DNA of 64,000 bases from DTPU01 sp963827855 (lineage in GTDB: Bacteria > Planctomycetota > Phycisphaerae > Sedimentisphaerales > Anaerobacaceae): assembly GCA_963827855.1 (NCBI GenBank), contig CAWHBY010000002.1, positions 682,001-746,000 of the forward strand, read 5' to 3'. A program made the translations under genes and the position numbers. Below the pieces are notes generated by a model that did no database searches, had not been told where the DNA came from, and saw only the letters and a program-made list of their open reading frames with translations. Below, piece by piece: positions 1 to 8,960 of this stretch; within the stretch, counting starts at the first letter, position 1, and each line of letters begins with the position of its first letter.

Positions 1-1312
1 GGGCAATCGAGTCCACGGCCTTCTGCTGCTTGAAGTTGATCATGCCCAGATAGCCGTCCCGCACCGAGTACACGTTCATCACGGCCGAGGCCAGAATGCC
101 CTTCAGCTCATGGGCGACAAAGCCCAGCAGGTCAATGTAGCTCTTATTGGCGGCCGTGAGCTTCTCATTGGAGACCCGCAGGCTCTCCTCCCTTTCCTTC
201 AGTCCGATCGACATGGCGTTGAAGGCCTCTGCAAGGCTGTTGACCTCCTTGACCGAGGTGTTGGCGTCCACCTTGTAGCCCCAGTCGCCCGACACCAGGC
301 ACTCCGTGCCGCGCACGACCTGGGTCAGCGGTTTCGAGATGCTGAACGCCAGGACCAGCGACAAGATCACACCCAGGAGGGTCGCCCCACCGACAATCGT
401 CAGGAACAGCCACAGGATGTTGGTCGCCATGTCCTTGAAGGGCTGTTCGAGCATGCCCACGTAGAGTATCCCGATGACCCGGCCGTTCACGTCCCGGAGG
501 GGCTCATAGGCGGTCTTGTACCAGTCGGTCACCACAAACGCGCGGTCCCGCCAGATGCGGCCTTCCTCGACCACGGCCCTGTAGACCTGGGCAGATACCC
601 GCGTGCCCACGGCCCGCTGTCCGGACTCATCCACCACGTTGGTTGCGATCCGCACGTCGCCCTGGAAGACCGTCACCGTCCCGACGGGCTTGGACTGGTA
701 GTTGTCGTTCCCGAATACCAAGGCCCTTATGCGGTCCACGAACTCGAAGTCCCGGTTGATGATACGACCGCCGTACACGACGGCCGTCACCCGGCCCTCC
801 CCGTCCAGGACAGGCACCGCATATTCCTTCGCCATGACCGTATCGAGCCGCTTGACGTCCGAAGGCCTGGCCATGAGCGTGTCCTTGATCCCGATCAGCC
901 GGCCTTCCGTGAGATTGGGCTCCATGGCCGCCAGTTCCTCGGATCTGATGATCCGAGTGCCGCCTACCGGCCTTCGCTTCTCGATGGCCGACCTGACGAT
1001 CTCACTGCCGGCGGTCCTGGGATCAGTGACCTCGGTCCGCACCAGATAGTGCAGGTTGAGGTGCGGCCTGAGCCTTGCCATGTTGGTCTGGCCCTGGATG
1101 TCCACGAGCCGGAAGGCCTCGCCGATGCGGTCGATCTCACCGCGGTACGAGGACCGCGCAGCGTCCAGCGCACGGCCCACCTCTGCGTCCACCCTGTCCA
1201 TGATCTCCCGCTGCACGACGTAATAGCCCAGCAGGCCGATCATGCAGGCCAGCACCAGGATCACCCCGATGAAGGAGCTCAGCAGTCTTGTCTTCAAGGA
1301 CACGGCGACCAT
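1..1312 (-). CDS. Sensor histidine kinase with Cache and HAMP domains (partial, C-terminus beyond window)
   Basis: Membrane-bound sensor kinase, read on the minus strand from an ATG 8 bases after the rex stop and still open at base 1. An N-terminal membrane segment (about residues 9-28, SSFIGVILVLACMIGLLGYY) is followed by a roughly 250-residue extracytoplasmic region that resembles a Cache sensor domain. A second membrane segment (NILWLFLTIVGGATLLGVI) and a HAMP linker (SISKPLTQVVRGTECLVSGD) come next. A HisKA-type phosphoacceptor helix then contains FVAHELKG, so the H in HELKG is the predicted phosphorylated residue. The ATPase domain lies outside the window. The close spacing to rex suggests co-transcription, which would link redox sensing to a two-component signal. 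The ligand cannot be told from sequence. Confidence 0.85.
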   Translation of the reverse strand, partial: MVAVSLKTRLLSSFIGVILVLACMIGLLGYYVVQREIMDRVDAEVGRALDAARSSYRGEIDRIGEAFRLVDIQGQTNMARLRPHLNLHYLVRTEVTDPRTAGSEIVRSAIEKRRPVGGTRIIRSEELAAMEPNLTEGRLIGIKDTLMARPSDVKRLDTVMAKEYAVPVLDGEGRVTAVVYGGRIINRDFEFVDRIRALVFGNDNYQSKPVGTVTVFQGDVRIATNVVDESGQRAVGTRVSAQVYRAVVEEGRIWRDRAFVVTDWYKTAYEPLRDVNGRVIGILYVGMLEQPFKDMATNILWLFLTIVGGATLLGVILSLVLAFSISKPLTQVVRGTECLVSGDWGYKVDANTSVKEVNSLAEAFNAMSIGLKEREESLRVSNEKLTAANKSYIDLLGFVAHELKGILASAVMNVYSVRDGYLGMINFKQQKAVDSIA

Positions 1313-1320
1313 TTAGGTCC

Positions 1321-1944
1321 TCACGTCTTCTCCGCCGAGTGCACGAAATAGATAATATTCTCAATCTCGGTGACGAGGTTGACGTTGTTGATGACGCAGC
1401 CTTCAGGCCCCTTGAGGCAGATCGGTGCGAAGTTCAGGATCCCCTTGATCCCCGCCGACACCATCAGCTCCATCACCTGCTGTGCAGCGAAGTCCGGGAC
1501 TGCCACGATCCCAAACTCAATCTTGTGCTCACGAATATACACTCCCAGGTCCTGCAACGGGAGTACCGGCACGTCTGATTCAGCATGGTATTTTGTGGGG
1601 TCGATGTCGAAGCCGGCCACGATCTTGATCCCGCTGGCCTGGAACCCGGGGTATCCGAGCAACGCCTTGCCCAGATTGCCAATGCCAGCCAGGACGAACC
1701 GATGAAGTCGGTCCTTTCCAAGGACCTTGTTGACCTGATCAATCAGCTCATCGACCTTGTACCCCCCTCTTCGATTCCCGGTGATCCCGAAAATGGAGAA
1801 GTCCTTGCGGACCTGTGTGGCAGTCACGCCTGCAGCATCAGCGAGGTTCTCAGAGAACACCCTGACGAAGTTCAGGGACTTGAGACGCACGAGGGCGTTC
1901 TTGTAGCGGGACAATCTGATGATACATCCACGGTTGGTAGTCAT
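1321..1944 (-). CDS. rex: Redox-sensing transcriptional repressor Rex
   Basis: A 207-residue protein, the normal size for Rex. It has an N-terminal winged helix (RLSRYKNALVRLKSL, then VTATQVRKDFSIFG, a well-conserved Rex DNA-recognition stretch) followed by a Rossmann domain (FVLAGIGNLGKALLGY) that binds NADH/NAD+. The family represses respiration and fermentation genes when NADH is low and leaves DNA when NADH rises. The C-terminal helix ENIIYFVHS fits the domain-swapped dimer seen in the family. The gene is preceded by a sigma70-type promoter with a Rex-type operator just upstream of the -35, so it is probably autoregulated. The sensor kinase gene follows 8 bases downstream. Confidence 0.95.
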   Translation of the reverse strand: MTTNRGCIIRLSRYKNALVRLKSLNFVRVFSENLADAAGVTATQVRKDFSIFGITGNRRGGYKVDELIDQVNKVLGKDRLHRFVLAGIGNLGKALLGYPGFQASGIKIVAGFDIDPTKYHAESDVPVLPLQDLGVYIREHKIEFGIVAVPDFAAQQVMELMVSAGIKGILNFAPICLKGPEGCVINNVNLVTEIENIIYFVHSAEKT

Positions 1945-2045
1945 GGATCAGACACGCTTCAAGAAACCGTTAGTTGATGGGTCATATGCTCATTCAAGGC
2001 CACAGACATACGGGAAACACTCAGTCCCCCAATGCAATTCCGTAA

Positions 2046-2073
2046 ATAGTAGCACAATATTCTGGCAAGTCAA
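2046..2073 (-). promoter_or_regulatory. Sigma70-type promoter of rex
   Basis: On the minus strand there is a -35 TTGACT (2068-2073), a 16-base spacer and a -10 TACTAT (2046-2051). It points at rex and predicts a leader of about 95 bases. The Rex-type operator sits 7 bases upstream of the -35. Confidence 0.65.
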
Positions 2074-2080
2074 GCATCTG

Positions 2081-2098
2081 TTGTGAATTCTGTCACAT
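2081..2098. promoter_or_regulatory. Rex operator (ROP-type palindrome)
   Basis: The site reads TTGTGA-N6-TCACAT, matching the Rex consensus TTGTGA-N6-TCACAA at 11 of 12 specified positions. It lies immediately upstream of the rex promoter. This supports Rex autoregulation of the rex-kinase transcript. Confidence 0.7.
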
Positions 2099-2109
2099 TA
2101 ATAGAAACG

Positions 2110-2230
2110 AAAGAAGTAAGAAGCAAGACGCAGGAAGCAGGAAGCAGGCTTTAGGTTTTAGGTCTTAAGTTTTAGGTGTCAGGAGTCTCTGCCACCAGAG
2201 AACGCCCCGCAGTTGCTTAAAACCTAAAAC
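2110..2230. repeat. Word-like intergenic repeat tract with inverted partner
   Basis: A left tract of drifting short words (AAGCAAGACGCAGGAAGCAG, then repeated TTTTAGGT / TTAAGTTTTAGG) is followed about 40 bases later by an inverted partner CTTAAAACCTAAAAC (2216-2230). The same architecture with different words appears at 45761 and 59961. It lies between the ends of the rex upstream region and comM, and no coding potential is seen. Function is unknown. Confidence 0.6.
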
Positions 2231-2244
2231 TCGAACCACTCGTC

Positions 2245-3773
2245 TCATACCGCCCTATCCAGCTTACGATAGCCAGTCGCCTCAGCGAGATGCTCGGGCC
2301 GTATCTGGTCTGCCCCTTCCAGGTCAGCGATGGTCCTGGCGACCTTGCAGATCTTGTCGTGGGCCCTGGCAGACAGGCCGAACTCCTGCATCGCGTGCTT
2401 GAGCATCATCTCGCCCGTTGAATCCAGGGGCAGTACCGCTCCACCTCCCTGTGCGACATCACGGCGTTCGTCTTGACCGATCCATCTCCAAACCTGCGGG
2501 CCTGGATCGCCCTGGCTTGCATCACGCTCTCACGGAGCAAAGCAGAGGTGACCTGGCCAGCCTTGGACCTCAAGGCGGCGAAGGTCATGGCAGGCACCTC
2601 AATATGGATGTCGATCCGGTCCATCAGAGGCCCGGAGACCTTGGCCAGATACCGCTCGATCTGGCTGGGCGTGCAGCGGCACTTGCGGGTCTGCGAGCCA
2701 TAGTAGCCGCAGGGGCACGGGTTGAGGGCAGCCACGCAGATGAACCGTGCTGGATAGGTGATCGTCCGCTTGGCCCTGGCTACAGTGACCGTGCCGTCTT
2801 CAAGGGGCTGGCGGATCATCTCCAGCACGTGGCGAGGGAACTCTGCGAACTCATCCAGGAACAGTATCCCGTGATGGGCCAGGGAGAGCTCGCCTGGCCG
2901 GGCATTCGGCCCGCCTCCCACAAGTGCAGGCCCACTGGAGGTATGGTGGGGCATGCGGACTGGCCTGGTCGCCAGCAACGACTTGCCCCTGCCGAGCAGC
3001 CCCATCGACGAGTAGATCCGTGTGGTCTCAAGGGACTCGGCGAGGCCCAAGGGAGGCAGGATCGTGGCCAGCCGCTGGGCGAGCATGGTCTTGCCTGTTC
3101 CAGGCGGGCCGATCATCAATATGTTGTGGCCTCCTGCGGCGGAGACGGTCAGGGCACGCTTTGCGCTGTCCTGGCCTTTGACGTCGGCAAAGTCGACGTC
3201 ATATCGGCTCTCCACGTTGAACAGGACATTGAGGTTCACAGTGGTGGGCTCGATCGGCACCTGACCTGACAGAAAGCCGACCGCCTGCGCCAGGCTGTCC
3301 ACGCCATAGACCTTGATGCCGTCCACGACTGCAGCCTCGACCGCGTTCTCCCGGGGCACAACCAGGCCCTCGAAGCCCCCGATGCGTGCGGTCATGGCCA
3401 TGCTCAGTGCCCCATTGACGGGTCTGACCCTGCCGTCCAGGGCCAATTCCCCTACCACCACGTAGTGTCGGAGCACCTCTGCGTCGGGCCCGCCTGCCCC
3501 CACCAGCATGCCCAGGGCAATCGGCAGGTCAAAGGCAGGGCCTTCCTTCTTCACGTCTGCGGGTGCAAGGTTGACCAGGGACTGGGTCTTCGGGTACGCG
3601 TAGCCGGAGTTGATGATCGCACTCTTGACCCGCTCGGTGCTCTCCCGGACCGCTGCATCGGGAAGACCGACCACCACCGTCTTCTCGAAGCCGCCCCGTG
3701 CGACGTCCACCTCGACCTCGCACAGCACGCCGTCAATGCCCTCCAAGGTCACGCTGTGGAGTCTCGCCAGCAT
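2245..3773 (-). CDS. comM: ComM/YifB-family AAA+ ATPase (Mg-chelatase-like), one frameshift
   Basis: About 509 residues once one frameshift is repaired, the usual length for ComM. The N-terminal S5-like fold (MLARLHSVTLEGIDGV) is followed by an AAA+ module with Walker A GPPGTGKTM and Walker B GILFLDEFAEF, and a zinc-binding-like CPCGYYG segment. ComM is a hexameric helicase that promotes branch migration during natural transformation in species where it has been studied. The reading frame breaks at a run of four G (2427-2430, plus strand). After RYCP the true frame continues as LDSTGEMMLKHAMQEFGLS and ends at 2245. One missing C in a C-run explains this, so an assembly error is likely. The ribosome site AAGGAAAGG precedes the ATG at 3773. 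Confidence 0.92.
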
Positions 3774-3840
3774 AGCCTTTCCTTTCTCGAACAGATGGGG
3801 CCATTGTAAGGAGGTGGACCCCGCCCCGCAAGGAAAACCG

Positions 3841-3870
3841 TTGACAGGTGCGGCATCTTCCCCTCATATA
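3841..3870 (+). promoter_or_regulatory. Candidate sigma70-type promoter of the cupin gene
   Basis: TTGACA (3841-3846), an 18-base spacer and CATATA (3865-3870). It lies 31 bases before the cupin start codon. Confidence 0.5.
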
Positions 3871-3900
3871 CCCGCACAGAGTTCCAGCAAGGAGACGACC

Positions 3901-4239
3901 ATGGCTGAAGCCCAGTCATTTATCGTAGACCTCAACACCCGCAAGGACTACCAGAGGCTCGTTGAGCCGGGCCGCCAGAGCCTTGGCCTCAAGTGCGGCA
4001 GGGTCCACCTCGAGCCGGGCCAGGCCTGTGGAGAGCACAGCACAGAGGCCCGCGAGGAGGTGCTGGTCTTTCTGGCGGGCCATGGCGAACTGACGTCCGG
4101 CCAGGACCAGAAGGCTGGCGTCGGCCGCGGCCAGGTCGCCTACATCCCTCCCAAGACCGTGCACAATGTCACGAACACCGGCACAGAACCCCTGGTCTAC
4201 GTCTTCTGCGTGACCCCCGTCGCGATCAGCGGCTGCTGA
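3901..4239 (+). CDS. Cupin-domain protein
   Basis: A 112-residue single-domain cupin. The start ATG at 3901 is chosen because GGAGACGACC sits directly upstream; the frame is open further upstream, but that stretch overlaps the comM promoter region. Cupin motif 1 is seen as GRVHLEPGQACGEHSTEAREEVLVFLAG, with H and E residues placed as metal ligands. Motif 2 is VAYIPPKTVHNVTNTG with its H. Small cupins like this bind a metal and act as isomerases, dioxygenases or ligand sensors. The substrate is not evident here. It is divergent from comM and stands alone. Confidence 0.85.
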   Translation: MAEAQSFIVDLNTRKDYQRLVEPGRQSLGLKCGRVHLEPGQACGEHSTEAREEVLVFLAGHGELTSGQDQKAGVGRGQVAYIPPKTVHNVTNTGTEPLVYVFCVTPVAISGC

Positions 4240-4251
4240 TAGCTGACAGCT

Positions 4252-4298
4252 TTCTTGGGACCGCTCAGAACCAAAGACTTGTGAGAAACGCGGGCTAG
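4252..4298 (+). repeat. Solo end of MITE-B repeat, overlapping a stop codon
   Basis: The sequence GGACCGCTCAGAACCAAAGACTTGTGAGAAACGCGGG ends in CTAG at 4295-4298. It matches the right end of the element at 36274-36522 and, inverted, the left end of the one at 18819-18914. The CTAG supplies the TAG stop of the minus-strand discoidin gene. Confidence 0.75.
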
Positions 4299-7123
4299 GG
4301 TCTCAGGCGGATGTCGTCAATGTACAGCTTGCCCGAGCTGCCGGCCTTGGGTGCGCCGCGATCACCGACTCCGATGATGACCCTCTTGACGCTGCCGAGG
4401 TTGACGCCGGCGGACGTGAACTGGCTCAGTGGAATGACCCACTGCTCCCAATTCCCCGTGGCAATCAGCGTCTTGTCGGGATTGCTGACCACCGCCGTCT
4501 TTCCGGCACTATCCGCCACTGCCACGTAGGAAGTCTCAGGCGTGTTGCCGCTGACCTGCGAGGTCCCGACTTCCGCCATCTGCCATGCGCCCGATACGCC
4601 ACCCGTAGTCGATACGTTGGAGAACTTGCCGCCGCACACGGCGCCGGCCTGGTGACTGGTCACGGCCAGACCGATGAGGGCATCCGTTGACATGGTGATC
4701 GACAGAGCCGGAGTAACCTTGATATCCGTCCAAGTGCTCCCATCGCTGGAATACTGGGCCGTGAACGCGTTGCCGGTGCGGGTCAGTTTGACCCACTGGG
4801 GCACTGGCGTGCTGGCGACGTCCGTAGCCTGATTGGTGGCCATGTTCGTGTCGACGCGACGCTGGTAGGAGATGCCGTGCGTCGCCACCGGCGTCACCGC
4901 CACAAAGGCATGTGTCGACCCCGCTGCCGTGCTCTCGCGGATCATGACGCCGGCCTTCGCCCATTCGTTGGTGTTGCCCACGCCCTCGACCCTGGCCACG
5001 ATGGAGCCGTTGCCCTTGAGGGCTTTGTAGACGAAGCGGAACTGATCCGAGGCGTCCCAGATGTCCGTGCCTGTGCCGTTCATGACAACGGTCCCGGGTG
5101 CGGTCTCCAGGAAGGAGGTCGCCTCACCCTGTACCCAGAGGTTCAGGGTGCCGACACCCCCGGTAGTCCAGGCCTGGCCGGTCGGCCATTCCCGCTGGGT
5201 CTCGGAATAGAAAGGAGCCTTGGTGTTGTCGTACCACATCGGCATGGACTTGCCGCCGGAGTGGGTAATGGTCTGCTCGGCAAACGGAGGGTTGATGTTC
5301 CCTACCGTAGAGCCGCTGCCATTGCCCGGCGAGCCCGCCACCCCGCAATCCGGCGATGCAGAGTAGCCGAACCCGTCCTGCCAACTGAAGAAGACCCGGT
5401 TGCACAGGTCGTCATACGCCTCGAAGTCGTCCACCACCGCATAGCCCGGGGTCGTGAAGCTCCAGACATCCCCCGGCCAGATGGCCGTGTCATTGACCTC
5501 GTCGACCCGCCAGGTGTAGGTCTTTCCATACTGCAGCCCCAGGGGACCCAGATCCAGGCTGTGTACGGTCGTCGTCTGGATCAGGTTGGTGGGGTTTGGA
5601 TCTGTGCCGAGATAGACCTGGTGCTTGGCTGCCAAGCGGCCGGGTCTCCAATTCAGCCGGCCGTCCAGGGCAACATCCGTGGCGCCCGCAGCAGGCGCGG
5701 GTCTGAAGGCCTTGACGGGCACGTAAAAGAACCGAACCTCAGCCAGGCCCGCCTGCTTGGTTCCAAAGGCCCAGTTCAGACCGATCGTCAGTCTGACATA
5801 CTTCGCCAGCACGCCACTGAAATCGATGGTTGTGTTGTGCTCGTAGTCGGGCAGCCCCGTAGCCTGATTGAATCCGTCCACGCCGGGTAGGACGGCCCAC
5901 GTGACGCCGTCCGTGGAGGTCTCGATGGTTACGTCCAGGGCGCCAAAGCTGCTGATCGGCTCAACCTCCTGGTTCGAGTTCCACACCCACATCTGGTCCA
6001 GTTTATAGACCTGGTCGAACTCATATTGGATCCAGATCGGCGATTGGTTCTTCTTGCTGAGCCACATGTCCGACGCGGTGGTCCCATGCTGGTCCAAGGA
6101 ATTGAGCCCTGACCCATCGATCGTCTTCTCGGGCCCCATGGTGGCATTGAAGGAGCTCGATGCAATCGCCCTGGTGGGCTTGACCGGATAGCTGTAGGGC
6201 TCAGTGGTGAAGCTCCAGACGCTCCCCTTGTAGACGCTGCTGTCAGGTGCAGCGTTGGTCTCGTCGACCCGCCAGTAGTACGTCCGGCCAAGGTCCAGGG
6301 GGCTTGCCACGGCGTAGGTGCTTGCGGTCTGGGTCCGGCTGACCAGCAGGCTCGCGGGGCTGGCCAGGCCGGCGCTGTTCACGTCGTCAAAGGTCGTGCC
6401 CAGGTACACGTCATGGGTACTCGCATAGAGGCCTGGCCTCCAGCCCAGCACGACGTCGCGGGGCACATCCGTGGTGTCCTCTGCAGGACTCGGATCGTCG
6501 GCCAACCCTGCACTGATCGTCCCTATCAGGACGTTATCGACGTGAATGCTGCCCTTGGTGCCGGCAGCGGAGTCAGCCGAGATGAGCACGCGGCTGATCT
6601 TCCCGAAGGTGGGATGGGTGAAAGTGCTGATTGCCTTACCGTTGAGAGTGGCGGTGAAGTCCTGGCCGTTCTGCTCTAGCGTCAAGGTGTTGTATTTCCC
6701 TGCCACCATGGTCGAATTCGGGATGGCGGTCCAGCCCGGCCAGGCCGCGCTCTCTGCGGAGGCGACATAGCTGAACGATCCTCCGGCCCAGGCGTAGATT
6801 TCCACGTAGGCATCGCTGCCCACGGAGTTCAGACGCAGGTGGATGCCGAAGGCGTCGTCCGCCCTGAAGTCCATGGAGATCCTCGTCTCGTTGGAGAAGG
6901 GGCGGGAGATGCCGCTACGCGCCCAGTCTACCGCCTGCGTGCCTGTGACCAGGACCTCGTTGTCCACGATCTGGACCGTGATGGTCCCATCGGTCTGCGT
7001 CGTCCATCCGTGTCCCACAGCACCATTGGGCCTGTTGAACTCGTCCTTGAGGGGTGTTGCCCAGCCCACGGCAACTGCGAGCATGCAGACGATCGCACTG
7101 AGACTGACGACTCGCGCTCTCAT
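4295..7123 (-). CDS. Secreted multi-domain discoidin (F5/8 type C) / LamG-like protein
   Basis: A 942-residue secreted protein. The ATG at 7123 is chosen over the upstream in-frame ATG because GGAGG lies 7 bases before it and a signal peptide (VVSLSAIVCMLAVAVGWATP) follows. Visible blocks are: a concanavalin-like domain (about 25-210, DEFNRPNG to HVDNVLIG); a fibronectin-like domain (to about 310, ending YYWRVDETN); an F5/8 type C domain (about 315-460, SPIWIQYEF, KLDQMWVWNSN, YVRLTIGLNWAFG); a second fibronectin-like domain (TYTWRVDEVND); a VDDFEAYDD block; and a DUF1349-like domain (DIWDASDQFRFVYKALKGNG). Such proteins usually bind cell-surface or environmental glycans. A paralogue sharing the discoidin-to-C-terminus part lies at 37235-40059. 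The stop codon is part of a repeat-element end. Confidence 0.85.
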   Translation of the reverse strand: MRARVVSLSAIVCMLAVAVGWATPLKDEFNRPNGAVGHGWTTQTDGTITVQIVDNEVLVTGTQAVDWARSGISRPFSNETRISMDFRADDAFGIHLRLNSVGSDAYVEIYAWAGGSFSYVASAESAAWPGWTAIPNSTMVAGKYNTLTLEQNGQDFTATLNGKAISTFTHPTFGKISRVLISADSAAGTKGSIHVDNVLIGTISAGLADDPSPAEDTTDVPRDVVLGWRPGLYASTHDVYLGTTFDDVNSAGLASPASLLVSRTQTASTYAVASPLDLGRTYYWRVDETNAAPDSSVYKGSVWSFTTEPYSYPVKPTRAIASSSFNATMGPEKTIDGSGLNSLDQHGTTASDMWLSKKNQSPIWIQYEFDQVYKLDQMWVWNSNQEVEPISSFGALDVTIETSTDGVTWAVLPGVDGFNQATGLPDYEHNTTIDFSGVLAKYVRLTIGLNWAFGTKQAGLAEVRFFYVPVKAFRPAPAAGATDVALDGRLNWRPGRLAAKHQVYLGTDPNPTNLIQTTTVHSLDLGPLGLQYGKTYTWRVDEVNDTAIWPGDVWSFTTPGYAVVDDFEAYDDLCNRVFFSWQDGFGYSASPDCGVAGSPGNGSGSTVGNINPPFAEQTITHSGGKSMPMWYDNTKAPFYSETQREWPTGQAWTTGGVGTLNLWVQGEATSFLETAPGTVVMNGTGTDIWDASDQFRFVYKALKGNGSIVARVEGVGNTNEWAKAGVMIRESTAAGSTHAFVAVTPVATHGISYQRRVDTNMATNQATDVASTPVPQWVKLTRTGNAFTAQYSSDGSTWTDIKVTPALSITMSTDALIGLAVTSHQAGAVCGGKFSNVSTTGGVSGAWQMAEVGTSQVSGNTPETSYVAVADSAGKTAVVSNPDKTLIATGNWEQWVIPLSQFTSAGVNLGSVKRVIIGVGDRGAPKAGSSGKLYIDDIRLRP

Positions 7124-7272
7124 GACACGTCCTCCAAACCACCGTCTTGCCTCGCACCAAGCCCGAGTCAGCCGCTGCCAGTCCGTTGGTGACGCCAAGA
7201 CCGCTTCTACCATCCGCGGATTCGGCTGGTGCCTTTGTTGGCGAGAGCATCTTCTCCGATGCTTCGACCCTG

Positions 7273-7302
7273 ATGATACCTATCTCTCGGCGATCCTGTC
7301 AA
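7273..7302 (-). promoter_or_regulatory. Candidate promoter of the discoidin gene
   Basis: Minus strand -35 TTGACA (7297-7302), 18-base spacer, -10 TATCAT (7273-7278). It sits 150 bases before the start at 7123. Confidence 0.55.
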
Positions 7303-7324
7303 GCACGCCAGCGAGGTCTCCTTC

Positions 7325-7354
7325 TTGCATCTTCCCATCCGGTCACGGCATAAT
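7325..7354 (+). promoter_or_regulatory. Candidate promoter of the PQQ-repeat gene
   Basis: TTGCAT (7325-7330), an 18-base spacer and CATAAT (7349-7354). It lies 55 bases before the start at 7410 and back to back with the discoidin promoter. Confidence 0.45.
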
Positions 7355-7409
7355 GGCTGAACGACGGCCCTTTCATGGAGCCGGACGAAAGCAAGACGAA
7401 AGGAAATAG

Positions 7410-8765
7410 ATGAAACGAAACCTCTTCTGCTTGGTCGCCCTCCTGCTGGCGCCGCTGATCGTGCGAGGCCGCGGCCTGCCTGCGGATCCCGGTACCGTCA
7501 CGCCTCTGTGGGAACTGAGACTCGGAATCCACCAGTACTCGATCCCGACCCTCGACCGCGGCCGGATCTTCCTCGCGGCTGACGACACGGCCGCGCAGCA
7601 ACCGGGCTACTCAGCCACGGGCGGGGGCGTGCTGCTGTGCGTGGACCAGGCCACGGCCAAACGGATCTGGGAACTGCCGAGCCCCAGGTGCTTGGAGGGC
7701 GTGAAGCCGCCGTTTCACTTCGACCAATGGCGGTGCGGGATCTGCTCGCGACCGGTCGTGGACGGGGACCGTGTGTTTGTGGTGGGCAACCGCGGCGAGG
7801 TGTTGTGCGTGGACTGGAACAACGGGGCTGTGGTGTGGCGGTACAATCTCATCACGGAATCGGGCGTCGTGCCACACGACGTCTGCGGAAGCACGCCGCT
7901 GGTTGTGGGTGACTTCGTCTTCGCGTGCACCTCGAACGGCCAGGACGACCATCACGACAAGGTGCCCTCGCCGCAGGCGCCGACGCTGGTCGTGCTCGAC
8001 AAGAAGACAGGTCGCCTCGTGGCACGCGATGGAGAGCGGATCGGCGAGCGACTGCTGCACTGCAACTGGTCGTCGCCTGTTGCCGGCCAGGTGAATGGCA
8101 GGCCGCTGGTCTTCTTCGGTGGCGGCGACGGGGTCCTGTATGCATTCGAGGTGCCGTCCCCTGCCGGCTCCGCAGGCGTCCAGACCTTGAAGAGAGTCTG
8201 GTCCTACGACTGCAACCCACCGGGATACCGGACGCGCGATGGCTCGCCGGTGCCGTACTCGTCTTCCGTGAAGACCCGCGAGGATGGGCCCAGCGAGATC
8301 ATCGGCACCCCTGCGGTGGACGGCGATCGCGTCTACGTGGCGATCGGCCAGAGTCCGCTGCACGGCGACGGACAGGGGTGTCTATCGTGTGTGGATGCGG
8401 CGACCGGAAGGAAGGTCTGGGATTCGACCCAGGTGCAGCGGAGCCTGGCGACGCCGGCGATTGCGGACGGCCTGCTCTACATCGTGGACACGGCAGGCAG
8501 CGCGCACTGTTTCGATGCAGTGACAGGCGAGCGATGCTGGGTGCATCCGCTCGGCGCCCGCACCTGGTGCGCGTCGCCCCTGGTAGCGGACGGCAAGGTG
8601 TACGTCGGCACGGAGTCAAAGACCCTGTGGACGCTCAAGGCTGGACGCAGGCTCGAGGTGCTGTCCAAGATGCGGCTGCAGTCGGAGCCGATCACGCCCG
8701 TGGCCGCAGACGGCGTGTTGTACCTGCCAACGCAAAGGAGCCTGCTGGCGATCGCGGGCAAGTAG
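7410..8765 (+). CDS. PQQ-binding-like beta-propeller repeat protein
   Basis: A 451-residue protein with an N-terminal signal peptide (MKRNLFCLVALLLAPLIVRG). A series of beta-propeller blades follows the PQQ/WD40-like pattern: GVLLCVDQATAKRIWELP, GEVLCVDWNNGAVVWRYN, GCLSCVDAATGRKVWDSTQ, GSAHCFDAVTGERCWVHPL and VYVGTESKTLWTLKAG. In planctomycetes this fold is common in exported proteins annotated as outer-membrane-assembly or PQQ-like proteins. Most copies are probably not true quinoproteins, and no dehydrogenase active site is recognised here. AAAGGAAATAG precedes the start. Degraded transposase sequence follows directly. Confidence 0.85.
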   Translation: MKRNLFCLVALLLAPLIVRGRGLPADPGTVTPLWELRLGIHQYSIPTLDRGRIFLAADDTAAQQPGYSATGGGVLLCVDQATAKRIWELPSPRCLEGVKPPFHFDQWRCGICSRPVVDGDRVFVVGNRGEVLCVDWNNGAVVWRYNLITESGVVPHDVCGSTPLVVGDFVFACTSNGQDDHHDKVPSPQAPTLVVLDKKTGRLVARDGERIGERLLHCNWSSPVAGQVNGRPLVFFGGGDGVLYAFEVPSPAGSAGVQTLKRVWSYDCNPPGYRTRDGSPVPYSSSVKTREDGPSEIIGTPAVDGDRVYVAIGQSPLHGDGQGCLSCVDAATGRKVWDSTQVQRSLATPAIADGLLYIVDTAGSAHCFDAVTGERCWVHPLGARTWCASPLVADGKVYVGTESKTLWTLKAGRRLEVLSKMRLQSEPITPVAADGVLYLPTQRSLLAIAGK

Positions 8766-8797
8766 GTGTGGCCCCTCGCAGACAGGGCCGGTGTGGC

Positions 8798-8960
8798 TGG
8801 TTCCTGCACGCCTACTGCCTGATGGAAACTCACTACCACCTGGCCATCAAGACGCACACTGCCGCATCGAATGGCTGGCTGAGTAGTCACCTCCATATGG
8901 GAGCCTGCCAGGCAATCAGCCGGTACATAGCCCAGTCTGGACGGTCTGGAGGCCCGAGCC
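8798..8960 (+). pseudogene. Remnant of REP-associated tyrosine (Y1/HUH) transposase
   Basis: In one frame the segment reads WFLHAYCLMETHYHLAIKT, the HUH-type motif region of RAYT transposases (usual form HAYCLMPNHYHLL). It is joined directly to NGWLSSHLHMGACQAISRYI, which resembles the C-terminal tail of the same family. About 100 residues expected between these parts are missing, so this is an internally deleted, dead copy. It has no start codon of its own. Confidence 0.7.

Noticed and set aside
110..1351. 413-residue plus-strand frame opposite the histidine kinase
   Set aside because: It is rich in His/Arg/Asp with no domain and lies antisense to a clear kinase gene, as expected for a mirror frame in GC-rich DNA.
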